Assembly (NCBI GenBank): GCA_903928445.1
Contig: CAIYRB010000010.1
Coordinates: forward strand, 1 to 64,000
Direction: 5' to 3'
Source of the DNA: an uncultured Pseudomonadota bacterium
Lineage (GTDB): Bacteria > Bdellovibrionota_B > Oligoflexia > Oligoflexales > CAIYRB01
DNA: 64,000 nucleotides
Shown: in pieces, positions 34,001 to 41,748 of the stretch
How positions within the stretch are numbered: the first letter of the stretch is position 1
Layout of the letters: each line of letters opens with the position of its first letter
Position numbers and translations under genes: made by a program
The notes under the pieces: model-generated
What the model was told of the DNA's origin: nothing
Seen by the model: the letters and a program-made list of their open reading frames with translations, nothing else
Database searches by the model: none

Positions 34001-34177
34001 AACTTTACCGGCAAATTGATTCATGCCGTGGAGGTTTCTACCCTGCCGGACAAAGAGAAGATCGCCTCGATCCTGCGCATGAGTGCGACCAGGGACTTGA
34101 CGATTTTGGAGCTGGAACGGCGCCTCAACGAGAGCCTGCCAGCGCTCAGCGCCAAGCGTCCCATCACGGTGGGCTAG
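31034..34177 (+). CDS. NAD-specific glutamate dehydrogenase, large (115-kDa class)
   Basis: A 1047-residue enzyme that oxidises glutamate to 2-oxoglutarate and ammonia. A long N-terminal regulatory part (about 1-480) precedes the catalytic core with HLRWKDISRGGLRVVMSR, the KDIPEGGSKAVLVL glutamate-site block (active Lys in GGSKA), TGGPDGDVAGN and EGANIFFTTEAR. The length matches the yeast Gdh2 class (about 115 kDa), not the hexameric 50-kDa or the 180-kDa type. AAGGA lies 6 nt ahead of the start, 18 nt after gshA. The pairing with gshA puts two glutamate-consuming enzymes in one operon. Confidence 0.9.
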   Translation: MPQSPQYKGFSKSKANLDVDEDLLEDTPPSLESRAASWEEIKTGDELESYIEDIADTVRIGLDQSIAILTPWFFNNMPRTYYQTTPRPEKVRHLSAVITGHVFETKQTVELWDRDRAKVTYIGPGGDRAILIDMARRLAPNPLRMGSLYFSRDKLLFLSTFHCKDHKQLDRENRRIMEKIKVSRALIAEDFPNEQERIDHYLKNLDNDFVMYATANRVHLMYRMVRHMLDHEGAHTFFEPIENTQTARLMLGMKNVNPSEVLESILHLVNRYEFNVIRAFLVKFSQGYDEPISVVHIIVAREDEVKVEENSIPVLRLNKALRTLGWVDVDEYGDLTKEPYGFSINAANLIRAVATWTHIMLGKENPYYYSQYKIRTTFFKYGEFTRELIALFRLRFDPLKAEERKQDGYDQTKAVLMAMTKEVIDEVEKNILLESINLIEHTLKTNYFLATKTGLAFRIAPEALNPKYYPLRPFGIFFIVGKDFRFFHLRWKDISRGGLRVVMSRNSSDFDYALAGLFDEVYGLSHAQQLKNKDIPEGGSKAVLVLRPTGHRQQAVRGAVNALLDLLVPFNSSDEPNIGEPISYYDKEEIIYLGPDENITNDLIEWIPLQAARRGYRYAAAFMSSKPGAGINHKEYGVTSEGLNVFLDNMLRHLGINPLTERFTIKMTGGPDGDVAGNELKILHREYGELARLVAIADGYGAARDPNGLNWSELLRLCEEGKPASEFNPALLSSSKDAFVVKADSAENIRIRNNLHFTVYADVFIPAGGRPYTVNEKNWNQFMGPDHVPTTRAVVEGANIFFTTEARTELQKHGVLFIKDSSANKTGVICSSYEIIASLTLSSEEFLAIKNLYVQQVIEILRHKADQEAKLLFQEYSLQGGRKTLVELSMAISRQISDVTDVILENLTAREDEVLASTLYQEMIYRHCPKVLVERYQDRLLNRLPRPHQLAILSAYMASYIVYREGLGWLDGIPSDGRFEAARTYMDQDNFTGKLIHAVEVSTLPDKEKIASILRMSATRDLTILELERRLNESLPALSAKRPITVG

Positions 34178-34205
34178 GGGTAGCTGTTGATGGTTGCAAA
34201 GGCAA

Positions 34206-34835
34206 CTAGGGAAGGTGGCTTTGCCCGGAGTACTTTTGACAGGCCTCGGGTAAGCCTCCTTCGATCTTCAGCGCGGTAAGGGCCTCGCGGTCTTTGGCCG
34301 GGAGCGGACAAAGAGCCCGGTATTTTGGGCAAGGGGAGCGGTAGGCCAGCTGGGTCGGGTAGCCGCCGTCTTTGAGGTCGCCGGTCCTGGTGAACTGAAA
34401 GACCGTTTCGATCGCGGCGCGCAGGCGCTTTTCGGCTGCAGCCTTGGCTTCGATCTCAGGCGCGTTTTTAGCCATCATCTGCTGATAGTCGGCCATCTGT
34501 AGCGTGAGTGTCTTGACCACGACAGCGGTATCGTCGCGCTTTGCCGCGAGCGTGGCATCAAAGTCGTGACCCGCTGCCTGCGTGGCCGCGGCCTTGGCCG
34601 CGGTCTGAGCCGTCGTCAAGGCCTCCTTAAGCGACGCCACCTGCTCCTTGAGCGCGGCTTGATAGGACGCAGTTCGCTCTTTCTCGTCGTAGGCCTTCAA
34701 GTAAGCACCGGCGACTGCTTGGCGACAGCCCTCGCGGACGTTGACCTGATATTCCGGTGGCATAGCCCAGGCCGGTGGGGCGACTGTGAGCGCGATGAGT
34801 GCGAGGACGCTGAGCTTTGGACTTTTTTGTTTCAT
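34206..34835 (-). CDS. Secreted hypothetical protein with helical core
   Basis: About 209 residues. ATG 34835 begins a signal peptide (MKQKSPKLSVLALIALTVA, cleavage after AWA); an upstream in-frame ATG adds an unlikely tail. The mature protein is Ala/Lys/Glu-rich and helical, probably coiled coil at about 45-130 (EQVASLKEALTTAQTAAKAA). Cys pairs occur in CPKYRALCPL and EACQKYSG. Family and function unknown. Divergent from the acyl-CoA dehydrogenase gene. Confidence 0.55.
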   Translation of the reverse strand: MKQKSPKLSVLALIALTVAPPAWAMPPEYQVNVREGCRQAVAGAYLKAYDEKERTASYQAALKEQVASLKEALTTAQTAAKAAATQAAGHDFDATLAAKRDDTAVVVKTLTLQMADYQQMMAKNAPEIEAKAAAEKRLRAAIETVFQFTRTGDLKDGGYPTQLAYRSPCPKYRALCPLPAKDREALTALKIEGGLPEACQKYSGQSHLP

Positions 34836-34965
34836 TGTTCCAATTTTTTTTCGCAGAGTGGAATCCATGAACAAGTCACTGTGAACTTGCTCCTTGGGGC
34901 CAAAACACTACAATCGGCAGTGGTTCAATAAGCATCCGACCGCGTCGTTAGAGGGAGCGTTTGCC

Positions 34966-36873
34966 ATGAAGCAAAAAGAAAATTTCGTCACCGACAACCC
35001 CGATATTCGCTATCACCTCACCCGGCGTGTCGACCTTAAGGGCATCTTCGAGGGCCTCTCGCCGGAGGAGCGCGAGGTCGCTGGTTGCTCTACCTTTGAA
35101 GAATACCGCGATATGCTCCTGGTGGCACTAGAGACCCTTGGCGACGTCTGCGGCTCCGAGCTAGCCGGCAATGCCGCCCAGGTCGAGAAGGAGCCCATCT
35201 ATCTCAAGGACGGCGAGGTCATCTTGCCACCGTCGATCGTTAGCAACCTCGAAAAGCTGGTGCAAGTCGGCGCCTCCAGTATGTCGGTCGAGCCAAAATA
35301 CGGCGGCATGGGCCTGCCCTTCCTGCTGGAGGCCGCCGCCAACGAAGTCATCATGCGCGCCTGCCCTTCGACCGGACTCAACATCGTCTGGTACAGCGCC
35401 ATCGCCGCTATCGTCGAGAAGTTCGGCAGCGATAAGATCAAAGACTTTGTCGTACCGCGCATCGCCTCGGGCGAGTGGTCTGGCAGCATGGCGCTGACCG
35501 AGCCGGATGCGGGTAGCGATTTGGCGGCACTTAGGACCTATGGCCAATTGCAAGACGATGGCACGTGGCGCCTCTACGGGAGCAAGCGCTTTATCTCCAA
35601 CGGCGCTAGCCAGGTGTCGCTGGTTTTGGCGATGAATGCCAAGGGAGTCCAGGGTCTAAACAATCTCAATTTGTTCCTTTGTCTACGCAAGCCACCCTTC
35701 ACCCTCGACGGCTCTGAAGCCCCCGGCACCAAGTTTAACTACACCGTCACGAAAATCGAAGACAAGCTGGGTCTGCACGGGTCGGCCACCTGTGAGCTCA
35801 ACTTTGACGGGTCCGTCGCCTACTTGCTCGGCGAAAACGGCAAGGGCTTTCAGCATATGCTCAACCTGATGAACGATGCGCGCATCGCCGTCGGCTTCCA
35901 AGCGCTCGGCTACTGTGAGGCGATCCTGCGCCTGGCCACCGAGTTCTGCTCGCAGCGCCAGACCTGGGGCAAGCCGATCTCGCAGCACGAGATGATCGCC
36001 GAAAAGCTGTTAGACATGGAGGTTGAGGTCAAAGCCCTGCGCAGCCTTTCCTATCAGGCGGCGATCAATCAATCGGTCCTCTACCAAGGCGAGCGCAATC
36101 TAAAGCACGACAAGACGCTGAGCGAAGAGGCTCGCACCAAGCTGGAGCGCAAGGTCGCCAAGGCGCGTAAGCGGGTGCGCAAATGGACCCCGCTGATCAA
36201 ATGGTACGGCGCCGAGAAGGCGGTCGAGATGGCCCGCATTGGCCTGCAGCTGCATGGTGGTTACGGCTATACCAAAGAATACCGCGCGGAGTGGTGGGTG
36301 CGCGAGAGTCTGATCTTGCCGCTGTACGAAGGGACCTCGCAGATTCAAGCTCTGATGTGCGTCAAGGATACCTTGAAGGAAGTGATCCGGCAGCCCGGTC
36401 GGTTTATCGAGACCGCGCTCGGACTGCGCGTGCAGACTCTGCGCGCTGGTGAGCCGCTGCGCAAGAAGCTCTACCGCGCCAAGCAGCTGGAGAGCGGAGC
36501 CGTCATATCGATCCTCCTTAGCTTGCTAAAGACCAACGTCCGCGCCTCGATCTCCGAGGTCAAGCCTTCGGACTTGCGGCAGATGGTCAAGCTGCTGAGT
36601 CGCGACTTGATCAAAATGGAGAATGTCGGCCCAGCATTGCTGCATGCCGAGCGGCTTTGTGAGATCAAGGCGATCGTCAGCCTGTCGCAGTGCCTAGTGT
36701 GGGACGCCGAGGATGATGAATCCCGCGCCCCTTACGCCGAGCGCTTCCTCAACAAGACCTGGCCGCGACTAAACATGCTCAAGGCCGAAATCGAGATGCA
36801 CGATCCGGTGCTCACGCGCCGCCTCGCCGGATTTGAAACCGTACCCGGAGAGACTGCGGCGGTGAACGCTTAG
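34966..36873 (+). CDS. Acyl-CoA dehydrogenase
   Basis: A 635-residue FAD enzyme for the first step of beta-oxidation. ATG 34966 has GAGGGAG 8 nt upstream. FAD and substrate blocks: MALTEPDAGSDLAALRT, GSKRFISNG, ENGKGFQHMLNLMNDARIAV, LHGGYGYTKEYRAEWW and the catalytic-base region LPLYEGTSQIQAL. The 60-residue N-terminal extension and about 130-residue C-terminal helical extension mark the long FadE/DmdC-type subfamily. Chain-length preference cannot be told. It converges on the aminotransferase gene with only 14 nt between stops. Confidence 0.92.
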   Translation: MKQKENFVTDNPDIRYHLTRRVDLKGIFEGLSPEEREVAGCSTFEEYRDMLLVALETLGDVCGSELAGNAAQVEKEPIYLKDGEVILPPSIVSNLEKLVQVGASSMSVEPKYGGMGLPFLLEAAANEVIMRACPSTGLNIVWYSAIAAIVEKFGSDKIKDFVVPRIASGEWSGSMALTEPDAGSDLAALRTYGQLQDDGTWRLYGSKRFISNGASQVSLVLAMNAKGVQGLNNLNLFLCLRKPPFTLDGSEAPGTKFNYTVTKIEDKLGLHGSATCELNFDGSVAYLLGENGKGFQHMLNLMNDARIAVGFQALGYCEAILRLATEFCSQRQTWGKPISQHEMIAEKLLDMEVEVKALRSLSYQAAINQSVLYQGERNLKHDKTLSEEARTKLERKVAKARKRVRKWTPLIKWYGAEKAVEMARIGLQLHGGYGYTKEYRAEWWVRESLILPLYEGTSQIQALMCVKDTLKEVIRQPGRFIETALGLRVQTLRAGEPLRKKLYRAKQLESGAVISILLSLLKTNVRASISEVKPSDLRQMVKLLSRDLIKMENVGPALLHAERLCEIKAIVSLSQCLVWDAEDDESRAPYAERFLNKTWPRLNMLKAEIEMHDPVLTRRLAGFETVPGETAAVNA

Positions 36874-36887
36874 GACTGAAGCCTGGG

Positions 36888-38378
36888 TTAGGCCTTTTTC
36901 AGCCGAGGACCTGAAACAAACGCCGCTGCCAAAGCGGCGGTGATCAGGTCAATCTCTTGGCTGGTGATGGCAAAGTGCGGGGTGAAGCGCAGCGAATTGG
37001 TTCCGCCGTGGATCACGCCGATGCCGTGGTGACGCAGGTACTCCTCGAGTTGCCCTTTGCCGATGACATGGAAGGCGTCGGGATAGAGGTCGATCGAGAC
37101 GATGAGTCCTGTACCCTGGACCTTGCGCACCACCTGCGGGTGCTGCTGGGCGAGGACCTGGAACTTCTGCAAAAACTCGCGGCCTTTGTCCTGGATGTTC
37201 TGGCGTAAGGCCGGCGTCACCAGATCGAGCACGGCCACGGCGACGTCGAGTGCCCGTGGATTGGCGGTCTTGGTGTTGCCGTAAACGCCGCGCACGTAGA
37301 TCTTCGCGGCGGACTTCGTCAGCGCCAGGATCGACAACGGAAACTGACCAGCGTTTACCGCCTTGGAATAGGTCTCCATATCCGGTGGTGGGAGGGCTTC
37401 AAAACCTGGGTAATCGGTGATGCTCAAACAGCCTTGGGCACGGATTCCCGCCTGGATCGAGTCGATGACTAAAAGCGTTCCGGCCGCGGCCGTCAATTGC
37501 CGGGCCAAGGCGTAGAACTGCGGCGTGATCGCCTTACCGGGATCACCTTCGCCCATGACCGGCTCTAAGTACATGCTCTCGAAATACACCGCTTGCTGAT
37601 CGGCCCACTCAAATGCGGCTTTCAGTTCGGCGAGGTTGTTTGGCTCGATGGTGTAGTTGACGTTTAAGTTGCGAAAGGAGGCCAGATTGGTGCGGTAGTT
37701 CTTCGCCGATGAGTCCGACAGGATCGCCGGCTTTTCCGTACGACCGTGGAAGCCGCCCTTGAGCGTCAGGTACATCAGGCGTTTACCGGTATGCCGCCCA
37801 CCTGGATCGGTCATCGTCTTGGCGTTGATGTCGGAGATCCGGGTTGCCACCGTCACCGCTTCGGAGCCGCTGTTCATACAGATGAAACGATCGAAGGGAC
37901 AGCTACCCCCGCGGCGAAAGCCGATCTCCTGTTTGAGGCGTTGGCCGAGGCGCAATTGGCTGAAGCTCGGGGTCATGACGTTGGCCATCACCTGCGGTGC
38001 GGCGAGGGCTTTGATCACGGTATCTGGGCCGTGGCCGAAGCCGATCATACCGTAGCCACCCGAATCGTGGATCACCGCGCCGTGAAAGCTCACCAGCCAC
38101 GGGCCACGGCCGGACACGGGCAGGTAGGGGGTGCGTTGGTCCTCAGCGTAAAAGTTGACGAAGTCAGCTTGGACGAGGTCCATCAGTCGCTCTTCGCTTT
38201 CTTTAGCGAGCGCCGGGAATTCTTTGAGGAGTCGCTGTTGGGCCGCGTCGCCTTCGGCAACTGCCTGAACCAGCTGGGGATCTTGCAGGAAGGGCTGCAG
38301 TTGTGAGGTGCTGAGTCCGAGGGTCGCGTGGGCGCCGACGCGGGCTTGCATGGATGCTAATTGCTTCAGTATGTCCAT
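36888..38378 (-). CDS. Class III PLP-dependent aminotransferase
   Basis: A 496-residue fold-type I aminotransferase. Landmarks: MNSGSEAVTVATRI (phosphate cup), KGGFHGRTEKPA, LLVIDSIQAGIRAQG (Asp to the pyridine N) and the region around DMETYSKAV with the likely Schiff-base Lys. The last 40 residues, GIGVIHGGTNSLRFTPHFAIT, are typical of class III. Substrate is unclear; the extended N-terminus and overall pattern fit lysine-6- or GABA-type enzymes. AAAGGA lies 7 nt ahead of the start. Confidence 0.82.
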   Translation of the reverse strand: MDILKQLASMQARVGAHATLGLSTSQLQPFLQDPQLVQAVAEGDAAQQRLLKEFPALAKESEERLMDLVQADFVNFYAEDQRTPYLPVSGRGPWLVSFHGAVIHDSGGYGMIGFGHGPDTVIKALAAPQVMANVMTPSFSQLRLGQRLKQEIGFRRGGSCPFDRFICMNSGSEAVTVATRISDINAKTMTDPGGRHTGKRLMYLTLKGGFHGRTEKPAILSDSSAKNYRTNLASFRNLNVNYTIEPNNLAELKAAFEWADQQAVYFESMYLEPVMGEGDPGKAITPQFYALARQLTAAAGTLLVIDSIQAGIRAQGCLSITDYPGFEALPPPDMETYSKAVNAGQFPLSILALTKSAAKIYVRGVYGNTKTANPRALDVAVAVLDLVTPALRQNIQDKGREFLQKFQVLAQQHPQVVRKVQGTGLIVSIDLYPDAFHVIGKGQLEEYLRHHGIGVIHGGTNSLRFTPHFAITSQEIDLITAALAAAFVSGPRLKKA

Positions 38379-38423
38379 GAGACGGTCCTTTAATGGGGCG
38401 GCTATGGTCAGACTATAGCACCG

Positions 38424-38446
38424 AAAAAAGGGGCTAATAACCCCCT
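38424..38446 (-). terminator. Terminator after the SDR-SRPBCC gene
   Basis: On the minus strand GGGG, a 7-nt loop TTATTAG, CCCC, then TTTTTT (38429-38424). The stem is short, but the U tract is perfect. It would end transcription of the gene finishing at 38504 before the aminotransferase start. Confidence 0.5.
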
Positions 38447-38503
38447 GGGGGTGGGCTTATGGAAAATTCATGGGGGCTGACAGCAGCTAGACCTGGGGGC
38501 CAA

Positions 38504-39880
38504 TCACATCGCCTCACCAAAGCGCTTCGCCACTGCCGTCCGCCGATAAGCAAAGATCCGCGCCACATCATGCTCGACTAAAAATCCCCCAGTAAGTCCC
38601 CCCAGCTTGCCAAGCGGCACCGCAAAATGCACCAGGTCCGTCACTAAGGTGCCGCCACCGAGTGGCTCGAATGTATGTCGATGATGCCACGACTTAAACG
38701 GGCCCTGCGCCTGCTCATCGACAAAGCTGCTCGGGGGCACCCATTCGCTGATCAAGCTCTCCCAGTGCAGCGGGAGGCCGTGCAGGCTTAAGCGGTAGCG
38801 GATCTTCGACCCTTTGGTGATGTGCGGTGTGGACATCGACTTGACCTGGAAGTTTAGCCAAGGCGGCGTGATCGACTCCAGATTGCGCGCTTCGGCGAAG
38901 AATTCCGCGACGACATCTAATGGCGCCGGGATCCACTGTGCGGCTTTGATGTAGTCCTGAGTCCGCCTAGGGCCGCTGCCGAGCAGCGATTCCAATGCCG
39001 CCTCCAGAGTGGGATATTTAAACTTAAAATTGATTTGTTCAGCTTTTTGCGGCGCAACCCGCAGGCTCGCCAGCAGCATACTCGCCCCTTCACCGACCGC
39101 AGCTCGCATCAGCAACGACGGTGCTTTGAGGACCCACCCCTGACGGCGCCCGGTGAAGGCGCGATGCAGCTCTTCATAACGAACAGCTCCTGGAGCAACG
39201 GCATTGATCGGCCCGATGATTGTTTTATCCTCTAGCGCTCGAATCAGCAGCTGCACCAAGTCATCCAGGTGAATCCAACTAAACCACTGCTTCCCACTCC
39301 CTGGTGCTGCGCCAACGCCAAGGCGATACAGACGACACAGTTGCGGCAACGCGCCTCCTTCAAGTCCGAGCACGACACCGATGCGCGGCATGACGACGCG
39401 CACGCCGAGGTCGCTAAGCGGCTTGGCCGCTGCTTCCCAGTCAACGCAGAGTTTGGCGAGAAAGTTGTCACCGCTTGGCGCATCCTCAGCGACCACGCTA
39501 TCACCGGTGTCGCCGTAATAGCCGATCGCCGACGCTTGCACGACGACCGCAAGACGTTCAGACCGCGCTTTAAGCGCTTCTACCAAGGCCGCCGCCGGAC
39601 CAAGCCGCGATGTGCGAAAGCGCGCTTTTCGCGCCGTGGTCCAGCGGCCGTCGGCGATGCTTTCTCCGGCCAGATTGATGACGCCCGTGACGCCTTCTAA
39701 AGCGGCGGCGGGTATCTTGTTAGCGTCGCCCTTCCAGGCAAAGATCTGGCATGGAAACGTCAGTTTTTCGCGGCTAATCCCACGGCTGAGTAGGTTGATG
39801 TCATAGCCACGCCTTATTAATTCAACTCCCAAGGCCTGGCCGATAAAGCCGCTAGCGCCAATCAATAGAATACGAGGCAT
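38504..39880 (-). CDS. TIGR01777-type SDR epimerase fused to an SRPBCC domain
   Basis: A 458-residue fusion. Residues 1-300 are a YfcH/TIGR01777 NAD(P)-binding epimerase: LLIGASGFIGQALG, GVINLAGESIADGRW, ASAIGYYGDTGD, then a DUF1731 tail (APSLLMRAAVGEGASMLLAS). Residues about 310-458 are an SRPBCC ligand-binding domain (SLHWESLI-like strands, FEPLGGGTLVTDLVHF). In many bacteria the two are neighbouring genes. GGAGAG lies 6 nt ahead of the start. Substrate unknown. Function may involve a lipid or cell-division-linked metabolite, but sequence does not say. Confidence 0.82.
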   Translation of the reverse strand: MPRILLIGASGFIGQALGVELIRRGYDINLLSRGISREKLTFPCQIFAWKGDANKIPAAALEGVTGVINLAGESIADGRWTTARKARFRTSRLGPAAALVEALKARSERLAVVVQASAIGYYGDTGDSVVAEDAPSGDNFLAKLCVDWEAAAKPLSDLGVRVVMPRIGVVLGLEGGALPQLCRLYRLGVGAAPGSGKQWFSWIHLDDLVQLLIRALEDKTIIGPINAVAPGAVRYEELHRAFTGRRQGWVLKAPSLLMRAAVGEGASMLLASLRVAPQKAEQINFKFKYPTLEAALESLLGSGPRRTQDYIKAAQWIPAPLDVVAEFFAEARNLESITPPWLNFQVKSMSTPHITKGSKIRYRLSLHGLPLHWESLISEWVPPSSFVDEQAQGPFKSWHHRHTFEPLGGGTLVTDLVHFAVPLGKLGGLTGGFLVEHDVARIFAYRRTAVAKRFGEAM

Positions 39881-40121
39881 AAAAACTCTCCATAAAAGTG
39901 GCTTCTGGCAGGGGGTTTAGCGATTTTGAGCCAGTTTCGACTCTATGTCAAATTGACCTATTTCATAGATAAACCACTAAAAGTACTACATCATTATATA
40001 ATGCTATTGATTTATTATCAGAATAGTTTAAAAGATATTTGCAGGTGACGACTGTGTGTTCAAAAAATTAGCAACAAGAGGGGCCCCAGACCCTCACCCA
40101 ACCCATCCCGGAGGATAGTCT

Positions 40122-40664
40122 ATGCGTTTCGTGACCCCCATGTTTATCGCTGGCTTCTTGGCTACCGCTTGCGGCACCCAGCACAAGGACAACAGCAGCC
40201 CGGCAGCTCCAGTCGCGCCTATGAGCGCTGACCAGGCCGCCAAGGCTGACAAGTTGCCCGCAGCTGCTGTTGTTCGCGTCCAACTCGATGCTAGTGGTAA
40301 CCCAGTTGGTAGCCCCGACATGCGTACCACGGCTGTTGGTAAAGACAAGCTGACTGGCGACGCTCTGGCCGCAGCTTTTGACAGCGGCACGGCGCCACAA
40401 AGCATCGTTAGCGCAGGCAGCGAGCTCGACAAGAGCAGCTCGACCCAGTCTTGGGGTTGGGGATATAGCCGCAACAACTACGGCTACGGTGGCTACAACA
40501 ACTACGGCGGCTACAACAACTACAGCTACGGTTACAGCAACTACAACAGCAACTACGGCTACGGCTACGGCTACACCGTGTACTACGGTGGCTACAACTA
40601 CGGTTACGGCTACAACAGCTACTACAGCAACGGTGGCTACGGCTACTACTCCTACTGCCGCTAA
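40122..40664 (+). CDS. Lipoprotein with Gly/Tyr/Asn-rich prion-like tail
   Basis: A 180-residue surface lipoprotein. The signal MRFVTPMFIAGFLATAC has lipobox LATAC. Residues 20-110 are an Ala/Ser/Asp-rich stalk. Residues about 115-180 are nearly all Gly, Tyr, Asn and Ser in repeats such as YGGYNNYGG and YGYGY, ending in Cys-Arg. This composition resembles adhesive or self-assembling low-complexity domains. GGAGG lies 8 nt before the ATG. A strong terminator follows, and the 240-nt upstream gap is AT-rich, suggesting an own, well-expressed unit. Confidence 0.7.
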   Translation: MRFVTPMFIAGFLATACGTQHKDNSSPAAPVAPMSADQAAKADKLPAAAVVRVQLDASGNPVGSPDMRTTAVGKDKLTGDALAAAFDSGTAPQSIVSAGSELDKSSSTQSWGWGYSRNNYGYGGYNNYGGYNNYSYGYSNYNSNYGYGYGYTVYYGGYNYGYGYNSYYSNGGYGYYSYCR

Positions 40665-40692
40665 TCTCGTGCTTTAAGAGTCAGCTGGAATG

Positions 40693-40729
40693 ACCGGAGG
40701 AGCGTCGCGCTTCTCCGGTTATTCTTTTC
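40693..40729 (+). terminator. Rho-independent terminator of the Gly/Tyr-rich lipoprotein gene
   Basis: ACCGGAGGAGCG (40693-40704) pairs with CGCTTCTCCGGT (40708-40719) around loop TCG: 12 bp with one G-U wobble, then TATTCTTTT. Confidence 0.8.
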
Positions 40730-40796
40730 ACAAGAGTCCGTGTCATCGATTGGAACCAGCTGCAGTGAAATCGCTACAGGCACTGAACATCGTCGG

Positions 40797-41630
40797 CTAG
40801 CTTGAACTTTCACCCTGGCCGCTATGGTGACGTCCTGCGCCCGCCGCGGTGTGGAGGCCAAGGCCTTCTTGCCAGCGATCTAGCAAGCCGCGGTAATACA
40901 CTGTCAAGTCGCTTGCAAAGCTGGCGCCAAGCTCGTCGGGATCGTAAGGCGGAGCCTTTTCGATATCGTCGCGCCGCAGATGCACGTCGATGTCATGAGC
41001 CGCCCAGTCGATCCCTGTGATCCAGCTGCGGTCGATGACCACCGGGCGACGGGCATACCAGTACCCTGTATCCACCACCAGATATTTGATCTGCCAGTCG
41101 CTGGCGTCGATGAGCAGGTCCCTGACGTGCCCGACTTCGCCGTCCTCGGCCCGCAGGGCATAGCCGGCGATCTCCGCGGCACTTTGCAGGTGCGGGTCAC
41201 GAGCCAGAGCCACCCCAGGCCTGGGGTGATAGGGCAGGCCCTGGCCGGCGTAAAAGATCCCCGGCATCATCATACCGAAGGGACCAAAAGACGGGTCAAT
41301 CGGCATCGCCCAGTAGGGCTCCCAGGCGTAGTGCTCCGCCAGGCTTTCTTCATAGCGGCGAGCGACGGGAGCATCGACCTCTAGCGGGGGGCTCGCTTCG
41401 ATGTCCTTTCTGCTCAAGTTTGACACGAGCACACCGCTTTCGGGATGAATGCCCTTAATCGCCTGCGGCGCAATCAATACGGGACGCTCATCGAGCCAGC
41501 CTCCGGTCTTCACCACAAAGTAGCGGACCACCATGGCGAGGTCGTCAAACAGGACGTCCTGGACGACACCAAAATTTTGATCGGTCGCAGCAACTTTTAA
41601 GCCTTTGAGGTCTTTTAAGATATGCAGCAT
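40797..41630 (-). CDS. Protein with two PRC-barrel domains
   Basis: About 277 residues. ATG 41630 is chosen because GAGG precedes it closely and it opens directly into domain 1; the frame continues 72 codons upstream without signals. Domain 1, about 1-80: LKGLKVAATDQNFGVVQDVLFDD and YFVVKTGGWLDERPVLI. Domain 2, about 150-225: AGYALRAEDGEVGHVRDLLID and YLVVDTGYWYARRPVVI. A Met/Pro/Gly-rich linker joins them (FGPFGMMMPGIF). PRC barrels act in RNA maturation and in stress-linked proteins. Cytoplasmic. Confidence 0.8.
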   Translation of the reverse strand: MLHILKDLKGLKVAATDQNFGVVQDVLFDDLAMVVRYFVVKTGGWLDERPVLIAPQAIKGIHPESGVLVSNLSRKDIEASPPLEVDAPVARRYEESLAEHYAWEPYWAMPIDPSFGPFGMMMPGIFYAGQGLPYHPRPGVALARDPHLQSAAEIAGYALRAEDGEVGHVRDLLIDASDWQIKYLVVDTGYWYARRPVVIDRSWITGIDWAAHDIDVHLRRDDIEKAPPYDPDELGASFASDLTVYYRGLLDRWQEGLGLHTAAGAGRHHSGQGESSS

Positions 41631-41748
41631 GAAGAGCCTCCCGTTGGAGTGAAAGCGCACACCTGCATACAAGAATGCAAGCTGCATGCCAGTTTTGGCG
41701 CAGCCTGTTCGTACCCATGATGCCTCGGGTGCCGACGATTTGGGATGA

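Noticed and set aside
36874-36900. Terminator between the acyl-CoA dehydrogenase and aminotransferase genes
   Set aside because: Only a 4-bp stem (GCCT/AGGC) before CTTTTT; too weak to claim.
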